This document shows positions 50,437 to 55,319 of a stretch of 55,319 nt of DNA, in pieces. The notes under the pieces are model-generated. The model searched no databases, was not told the DNA's origin, and saw only the letters and a program-made list of their open reading frames with translations. The DNA comes from an uncultured Peptococcaceae bacterium (GTDB taxonomy: Bacteria > Bacillota > Peptococcia > Peptococcales > Peptococcaceae). Within the stretch, counting starts at the first letter, position 1. Each line of letters opens with the position of its first letter. The stretch covers positions 1 to 55,319 of the forward strand of contig CALJRU010000014.1 of NCBI GenBank assembly GCA_937976375.1. Reading direction: 5' to 3'. The position numbers were made by a program, and so were the translations under genes.

Positions 50437-51324
50437 TTATGCCCGCCACAGTTCAATGGCTGACAATCCATCCTCCAAGCAATAACTTTGTTTATATTGA
50501 TACATTTGATCCAACACGCTGACTTCCTCCGGCTGCTCCTCAGCGCGTGTGATCATTGGTTTCACATGTTCAAAAAATGTTGTCCGCAGGAGTTCCTGAC
50601 CAATAACAGCTTCGAATACGCCCTGTAAATCTGCGATTCGGAATTTCTCTGGCACCCAGCGGAAAGCAATAGATGTACGATAGAGTTTTGTTCGCAGGCT
50701 TTCTACCGCACAGCAAATCATTTCCAAATGGTCAAAGGCAAGATTGTCTGCATCTTCAACCACCTCACGGTGCCAGCAGCCTTGACCATCAGCCACCAAA
50801 TCCACACTGCCAGTGATGACCGTTTCACCATTTTTCAGCGTCAGATGCGTGCGGTACTGTTTGGCTGAAATCGCTTCTGTGGTCATTGCCACTTCAAACC
50901 AGGCAGCTTCCGCTGCATCATCATCGGCTTTCGGCGTTCCCGTTTCTCCATATGGCACCATCGCCAAAAAGCACTGTGTAATGATGCGTGCACGTGGATC
51001 GCGGTCAACACGACTGAATGTTGCCACATCCCCCTGATAGACTGGCTTTAAGCCCGTTTCTTCATAGCATTCTCTGGCTGCACATTCCGCCAGGGTTTCA
51101 TTCTTTTCCAAAAAGCCGCCTGGCAGCGCCCAGCCATTTTTATATGGCGGACGCCCGCGCTTTACCAGTAAAATTTCTAGTTTTCTCTGAGGATATTTTT
51201 TCTCTGCATTTTCCGGCCGATCCAGGGCACGAAATACAGCGCTGTCTGCGGTGACAGATGGGTGCCAATAGGCACTATCATCATATTTTTCCACAAACTG
51301 TACATCTTCTTCTGTCAACTTCAT
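50437..51324 (-). CDS. NrtR-like Nudix domain protein with a C-terminal winged-helix
   Basis: The 295-residue product combines two parts. The Nudix domain has a complete box, GGFLEKNETLAECAARE followed by CYEETGL, from about residue 68. The C-terminal part has FRWVPEKFRIADLQGVFEAV, resembling the PEKFTLxxLQxxYExILG pattern of NrtR winged-helix domains. NrtR regulators use the Nudix part to sense ADP-ribose and repress NAD genes. Adjacency to pncB supports that role. The intact Nudix catalytic residues leave open an enzyme acting on ADP-ribose or a similar nucleotide. Confidence 0.8.
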   Translation of the reverse strand: MKLTEEDVQFVEKYDDSAYWHPSVTADSAVFRALDRPENAEKKYPQRKLEILLVKRGRPPYKNGWALPGGFLEKNETLAECAARECYEETGLKPVYQGDVATFSRVDRDPRARIITQCFLAMVPYGETGTPKADDDAAEAAWFEVAMTTEAISAKQYRTHLTLKNGETVITGSVDLVADGQGCWHREVVEDADNLAFDHLEMICCAVESLRTKLYRTSIAFRWVPEKFRIADLQGVFEAVIGQELLRTTFFEHVKPMITRAEEQPEEVSVLDQMYQYKQSYCLEDGLSAIELWRA

Positions 51325-51337
51325 CTTGACACCTCAC

Positions 51338-52192
51338 TCAAATCCAGGCGTCCGTATCTTCAGTTGGCGCCAATTCCCAGCCATCATAGATACCGATGTC
51401 ATCTTCAAGAGCTTCAAAGCATTCGTAGGTTTTTTCCGTCAATGTCATCAGGTTCAAATTGTGTTTCGCCAAAAGCTTCAGCCCCAGGCTCATTGGTTCC
51501 AAGCCTTCTTCATAAATGTGATCGTCAATCACTTCATAGCCCATAAGCTGCATATGCGAAGCGACACGTGCACGTGTGGCACCATCCTGGAAATAGAAAT
51601 AATAGTACACGCTGTATTCATGATCCAGATCAATCCCAGCTTCCTTGAGATTCTGTACCATGTAACGGTTTCGGATGTGCGCCATATCAATTTCTGATGG
51701 ATAGATGGCGTCAAAGAAAAAGCGCCAAGCGCCATCGTTGTCACTCATGTAGTTGAAATCGTAATCATTATATTCTGATGCAATCTTGCCCACGAGTGGT
51801 GCCAGATATTCAACATCCGGCCCATAAAAATAAAACATACGTGTACCAGCATAGGTTACAGAGCCGACGAATCGCGCACGCGCTTCTTCATCCATGACTT
51901 TGACGATGTAGTTCTGGATTTCAAGGATCTTGTCTTCTTCCTCTTCCTTGTAAAATCCATCGATGTCTGGATCCAAAAATTCCATTTGAATCCCCATCAG
52001 CCAATGCAAAGCTGGGATCGGCGCCTTTTCTGCAATGGCAACATCAGCGTTCACCAATGCACGGCCATCGTCCATGCTGGTCACATACATTTCATATTGC
52101 GGCGGAATATCCAGTGCAGGATCTCTCTCTGCCTCATCATCCGCAAATGTAAATTCAATTTTTTCTCGAATTTCTTTATCTAAATTTTCCAT
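51338..52192 (-). CDS. DUF695 and RraB-like two-domain protein
   Basis: From ATG 52192, behind GAGG, the 284-residue product has two regions. The N-terminal part (to about residue 165) contains PPQYEMYVTSMDDGRALVNA and resembles DUF695. The C-terminal part (about 175-265) contains HEYSVYYYFYFQDGATRARV followed by ASHMQLMGYEV, which resembles RraB, known in gamma-proteobacteria as an inhibitor of RNase E. Bacillota often lack RNase E in that form, so the target here is unknown. It is the first gene of a unit with the Nudix protein and pncB, 13 bases upstream. Confidence 0.75.
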   Translation of the reverse strand: MENLDKEIREKIEFTFADDEAERDPALDIPPQYEMYVTSMDDGRALVNADVAIAEKAPIPALHWLMGIQMEFLDPDIDGFYKEEEEDKILEIQNYIVKVMDEEARARFVGSVTYAGTRMFYFYGPDVEYLAPLVGKIASEYNDYDFNYMSDNDGAWRFFFDAIYPSEIDMAHIRNRYMVQNLKEAGIDLDHEYSVYYYFYFQDGATRARVASHMQLMGYEVIDDHIYEEGLEPMSLGLKLLAKHNLNLMTLTEKTYECFEALEDDIGIYDGWELAPTEDTDAWI

Positions 52193-52231
52193 TGAAAACC
52201 TCACTAAGTCTGAAATATTTGTAATATCTTT

Positions 52232-52260
52232 AGTATAACGGATTCGTCCGAGCGCGTCAA
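52232..52260 (-). promoter_or_regulatory. Promoter of the DUF695-nudix-pncB unit
   Basis: TTGACG (52260-52255), 17 bases, TATACT (52237-52232), about 35 bases upstream of the DUF695 start. It is a near-consensus sigma-A promoter. Confidence 0.8.
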
Positions 52261-52363
52261 AGAAAGAAAGGCAATGGTTATTATTTTTTAAGACTTTCGG
52301 AGCCTCTCTCAGCCAATGCCTGCAACCGATGCCGCAATGCGCCCTTTGCGCGCGAACAACCGA

Positions 52364-52392
52364 TTGACAAGCCTTCGCCGCCGATTTATACT
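52364..52392 (+). promoter_or_regulatory. Promoter of metG
   Basis: TTGACA (52364-52369), 17 bases, TATACT (52387-52392). The predicted transcript has a leader of about 80 bases before the metG ATG. Confidence 0.85.
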
Positions 52393-52430
52393 TAATTGTG
52401 GGCCGATTGTCGGTCTACTATTTTGTCATC

Positions 52431-52456
52431 CGCGCCTGCCTCGGCGGGCGTTTTTT
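52431..52456 (+). terminator. Terminator-like hairpin in the metG leader
   Basis: CGCCTGCC and GGCGGGCG pair around a two-base loop and run into TTTTTT, 22 bases before the metG start. It lies between the metG promoter and the gene, so it may act as an attenuator. A smaller GGCCGA-TTG-TCGGTC hairpin precedes it. I find no T-box core sequence (AGGGTGG...). Confidence 0.65.
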
Positions 52457-52477
52457 AATAACCAGAGGAGGCTTACA

Positions 52478-54409
52478 ATGAGCAACGATACCTTCTATAT
52501 CACAACACCTATTTATTACCCAAGTGCCAAGCTGCACATCGGCAACGCTTACAGCACCGTACTCGCCGACACTGCCGCCCGCTATAAAAAAATGCGCGGC
52601 ATTGACACCTTCTTTTTGACTGGCAGCGACGAACACGGTCAAAAAATTCAACGTGCAGCAGAAGCTGCCGGCGTCACCCCAAAAGAATATGTCGATCAGA
52701 TCGTTGAAGGTCCTGGCGGCTTCAAAAATCTCTGGGATGCACTGATGATCGACTATGACAAATTCATCCGTACCACAGATGATTACCATGTCAAAGCGGT
52801 TCAGAAATTGTTCCAGATCATCTATGAAAAAGGCGACATCTATAAATCGTCTTACAGCGGTCATTATTGCACCAGCTGCGAAACCTTCTTCACCGATCTT
52901 CAGCTCGTGGATGGCGACCACTGCCCAGACTGCGGCAAGAAAACCGAAATTCTTTCTGAAGAAAGCTACTTCTTCAAAATGAGCAACTATCAGGATCAAT
53001 TGCTTCAATATATTGAAGACCATCCTAATTTTATCATGCCTGAAAGCCGCCGCAACGAAATGATCAACTTCATCAAAGGCGGGCTCGAAGACCTCTGCAT
53101 TTCTCGCTCCACCTTTGACTGGGGCATTCCAGTGCCAATCGATGGCAAACATGTTATCTATGTATGGTTCGATGCGCTTTCCAACTATATCACTGCCTTG
53201 GGCTGGAACAGCGACGACGACAGCCTTTATCAGAAATACTGGCCAGCCAACGTTCATCTCGTTGGTAAAGACATCGTCCGCTTCCACTCGATCATCTGGC
53301 CAACCATTTTACTGGCAGCCGACATTCCTCTGCCAAAACAAATCTTTGGCCATGGCTGGGTATTAAGCGACGGCGGAAAAATGAGCAAATCCAAAGGCAA
53401 TGTGGTGGACCCATTCAAGCTCATCGAAAAATATGGCGTGGATGCTGTACGCTACTATCTCCTGCGTGAAATTCCAATCGGTCAAGATGGCAACTATACC
53501 GAAGAACTGTTCATCACCCGCTATAACAACGACCTTGCCAACGACTATGGCAACCTCGTCAGCCGTACGATCAGCATGATCGACAAATATTGCGGAGGGG
53601 TTATGCCTGCTTCTGAACAGGAAGAAGTCATTGACGATGATCTCATCCAGATGGCCATTACCCTTGCAGCACAAGTGGCATTTGAACTCGACAAGCTCAA
53701 TTTCCCTGGTGCATTAAGCCGCATCTTTGCTCTGATCGGCCGCGCCAACAAATACATCGATGAAACCACGCCATGGATTCTTGCAAAAGACGACAAGTAC
53801 CATGCACGCCTCATGACCGTCCTCTACAACCTGGCTGAAATCGTCCGCATCACGACCATTCTCTTAAAGCCATTCATGCCGGATCTGGCACCTCGTGTAT
53901 CCGAACAGCTCGGTGTGGATCTGACGCAGGCCACCTGGGCCGATGCCACCACCTGGGCAATGATTCCTGCCGGAGCAAAGGTTCACAAAGGCGCTCCACT
54001 CTTCCCTCGCATTGACCCATCCAGCATTGAACTGCCAGCTGAAAAAGAAGAAAAACCAGCTGTCACTTTCAAAGACGAAGTGACTTTCGATGATTTCAGC
54101 AAACTGGATCTGCGCGTTGCCCTTGTTAAAGACTGCAAGCCTGTCGAAAAAGCAGACAAGCTGCTTCAATTTACTCTGGACGTTGGCGGCGAAGAACGCA
54201 CCATCGTCAGCGGCATTCGCTCTTTCTACAAAGACCCAGCAGCGCTCATCGGCAAAAAGCTGGTCATCATTGCCAACCTGGCACCAAAGAAAATTCGCGG
54301 CATCATGAGCCGTGGTATGATTTTGACCGCAGCCAGCGATGACGACAGCGTGCTTGAAGTGCTGCAGGTTGCAAGTGATGCCATCGCTTCTGGCGCATCC
54401 ATTTCCTGA
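52478..54409 (+). CDS. metG: Methionine-tRNA ligase with C-terminal tRNA-binding domain
   Basis: MetRS charges tRNA(Met), including the initiator. From ATG 52478, behind AGAGGAGG, the product has 643 residues. A longer open frame starts in the leader and is not used. TTPIYYPSAKLHIGNAYS carries the class I HIGH-type motif as HIGN. KMSKSKGN near residue 300 is the KMSKS loop. CTSCETFF...CPDCGKK gives the four-cysteine zinc knuckle. After about residue 535 there is a TFDDFSKLDLRVALV domain, a dimerising OB-fold tRNA-binding module related to EMAP/Trbp111. It is followed eight bases later by tatD. Confidence 0.97.
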   Translation: MSNDTFYITTPIYYPSAKLHIGNAYSTVLADTAARYKKMRGIDTFFLTGSDEHGQKIQRAAEAAGVTPKEYVDQIVEGPGGFKNLWDALMIDYDKFIRTTDDYHVKAVQKLFQIIYEKGDIYKSSYSGHYCTSCETFFTDLQLVDGDHCPDCGKKTEILSEESYFFKMSNYQDQLLQYIEDHPNFIMPESRRNEMINFIKGGLEDLCISRSTFDWGIPVPIDGKHVIYVWFDALSNYITALGWNSDDDSLYQKYWPANVHLVGKDIVRFHSIIWPTILLAADIPLPKQIFGHGWVLSDGGKMSKSKGNVVDPFKLIEKYGVDAVRYYLLREIPIGQDGNYTEELFITRYNNDLANDYGNLVSRTISMIDKYCGGVMPASEQEEVIDDDLIQMAITLAAQVAFELDKLNFPGALSRIFALIGRANKYIDETTPWILAKDDKYHARLMTVLYNLAEIVRITTILLKPFMPDLAPRVSEQLGVDLTQATWADATTWAMIPAGAKVHKGAPLFPRIDPSSIELPAEKEEKPAVTFKDEVTFDDFSKLDLRVALVKDCKPVEKADKLLQFTLDVGGEERTIVSGIRSFYKDPAALIGKKLVIIANLAPKKIRGIMSRGMILTAASDDDSVLEVLQVASDAIASGASIS

Positions 54410-54417
54410 GGCACGCC

Positions 54418-55188
54418 ATGCAATACTTGATGGACACCCACGCACATCTCATGGACCCAGCCTTTCAAGAAGATTATGCAGATGTGCTCGCACGCACATT
54501 GGAACTGCATGCCATCATCAACATTGGCTGTAATTTTGAAGATGCTGAAGCTGCTGTTGCACTGGCCGAACAAGAGCCACAAGTCTACGCAGCCGTCGCC
54601 CTTCATCCTGAAGATGCGCGGAAATACGATCCCAGCAAATGGGACCGTCTTGTTGAATTGGCCAATCACCCTCGTGTGATTGCCATTGGCGAAACAGGGC
54701 TGGACTACCACTGGGACACAGCGACGCCAGAAGAACAAAAAGTCCTGCTCTTACGGCATATTGAACTGGCAAAGGCACTCGACAAACCACTCATCATTCA
54801 TGATCGTGAAGCACATCGCGACTGCTTTGACACGCTCTGGGAAGGCGGTGCAGAAGCCGTTGGCGGCGTGTTTCACGCTTACTCTGGTTCTGTGGAAATG
54901 ATGCACGAAGCTTTGGCACATCATTTTTATATTGGCCTGGGCGGTGTGGTCACCTTCAAAAATGCAAAGACCGCCAAACAAGTCGCTCAGGAAGTGCCGC
55001 TTGATCGCTTGCTGCTTGAAACAGACTGTCCTTACATGACGCCAGTGCCATTTCGCGGTAAACGCAACGAACCAAGCTACGTGCGCTACGTCGCAGAAGA
55101 AATCGCCAAGCTCCGCGACATTGACGTTGAAACGCTCTGCCGCGCCACCTACGAAAATGCATGCCGATTGTTTAAAACGGATTTCTAA
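54418..55188 (+). CDS. tatD: TatD-family metal-dependent hydrolase
   Basis: TatD proteins are TIM-barrel nucleases or hydrolases with two bound metals. The 256-residue product has MDTHAHLMD, IGETGLDYHWD, IHDREAHRD, FHAYSG and LLETDCPY, which supply the family's metal-binding His, Glu and Asp. The role is probably in DNA repair or RNA processing as a 3'-5' exonuclease, as shown for E. coli members. It starts eight bases after metG, a pairing common in Bacillota, where metG and tatD often travel together. Confidence 0.95.
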   Translation: MQYLMDTHAHLMDPAFQEDYADVLARTLELHAIINIGCNFEDAEAAVALAEQEPQVYAAVALHPEDARKYDPSKWDRLVELANHPRVIAIGETGLDYHWDTATPEEQKVLLLRHIELAKALDKPLIIHDREAHRDCFDTLWEGGAEAVGGVFHAYSGSVEMMHEALAHHFYIGLGGVVTFKNAKTAKQVAQEVPLDRLLLETDCPYMTPVPFRGKRNEPSYVRYVAEEIAKLRDIDVETLCRATYENACRLFKTDF

Positions 55189-55196
55189 CACAAATC

Positions 55197-55231
55197 AGCC
55201 GCTCACAATCATGAGCGGCTTTTATTTTTAC
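55197..55231 (+). terminator. Terminator of metG-tatD
   Basis: AGCCGCTCA and TGAGCGGCT with a 6-base loop, then TTTATTTTT. It starts eight bases after the tatD stop. Confidence 0.88.
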
Positions 55232-55242
55232 AGCATCTTCGT

Positions 55243-55248
55243 TATAAT
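55243..55248 (+). promoter_or_regulatory. Possible -10 element of the next gene
   Basis: TATAAT behind the tatD terminator, with no convincing -35 (TTTTAT at 17 bases). The gene it would serve lies beyond the window. Confidence 0.3.
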
Positions 55249-55290
55249 GAAACCATCTACTGAAAAGACCTGCTAATAAAAGTCAAGCCA

Positions 55291-55319
55291 TAAATCCATG
55301 ATTTTTCATCATAGATTTA
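55291..55319. repeat. Inverted repeat at the right edge
   Basis: TAAATCCATGA and TCATAGATTTA form an 11-base dyad with one mismatch around a 7-base AT core. It ends at the window edge. It could be an operator or a weak hairpin in the leader of the next gene. Confidence 0.35.

Noticed and set aside
52316..52477. Upstream extension of metG
   Set aside because: It starts before the promoter and is read through the leader hairpin; ATG 52478 has a strong ribosome binding site and matches the conserved N-terminus.
52393..52478. T-box riboswitch upstream of metG
   Set aside because: The T-box core (AGGGTGGNACCGCG) and specifier stem are not seen, and the leader of about 80 bases is too short.

Overview
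The window is a 55 kb stretch of bacterial chromosome, densely packed and mostly on the minus strand. Only rpmB, mutY, an LCP gene, metG and tatD are on the plus strand. The content points to an anaerobic member of the Bacillota: a CIRCE element with hrcA-grpE-dnaK-dnaJ, a ykkC-type riboswitch ahead of the purine operon, a four-cysteine ribosomal protein L28, an LCP-family wall protein, a type III glutamine synthetase, an oxygen-sensitive class III ribonucleotide reductase and a lactate permease. I cannot decide between Negativicutes and Clostridia from this window. There are no rRNA or tRNA genes, no CRISPR array, and no insertion sequence or prophage.

Layout. (1) 1-10.3 kb: one minus-strand operon for de novo purine synthesis in the order purE-purB-purC-purF-purM-purN-purH-purD-purL. 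The purL gene runs off the left edge. The leader has a clear promoter, a ykkC subtype 2 aptamer (PRPP class by context) and an overlapping intrinsic terminator, so the operon is probably switched on when PRPP is abundant. (2) 10.3-14.5 kb: yraN and yqeY, two small membrane-anchored proteins with DnaJ-type CxxCxGxG zinc motifs, rpmB, a HigBA-type toxin-antitoxin pair with a palindromic operator, a CPBP-family membrane protein, and a small transcription unit with a 25-residue ORF. (3) 14.7-21.7 kb: mutY and an LCP protein on the plus strand, a UvrA-like ABC ATPase, and a minus-strand group of a DUF554 membrane protein, a lipoprotein barnase, its barstar inhibitor and a rhodanese lipoprotein.

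(4) 21.7-35.3 kb: the housekeeping block dnaJ, dnaK, grpE, hrcA, hemW, lepA and murJ, then glnN and a lactate permease. (5) 35.4-42.9 kb: surface and signalling genes, namely a metallophosphoesterase, a processive family 2 glycosyltransferase, a TraX-family protein, a secreted protein with a copper-amine-oxidase N-terminal-type domain, an AgrC/AgrA-like two-component pair without an adjacent peptide gene, and an AEC-family transporter. (6) 43-52.2 kb: an inositol-monophosphatase-family enzyme, nrdD with a fused redoxin domain, nrdG, a large membrane protein of possible GT-C type, and a unit of a DUF695-RraB protein, an NrtR-like Nudix regulator and nicotinate phosphoribosyltransferase. (7) 52.3 kb to the end: metG behind a leader that contains a terminator-like hairpin, then tatD.

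Most of the window is conventional. The parts most worth a second look are the paired membrane zinc-finger proteins, the membrane-anchored barnase/barstar/rhodanese group, the small unit at about 14.25-14.54 kb, the NrdD-redoxin fusion and the metG leader. All coordinates and motifs were read by eye; no homology search or structure prediction was run.
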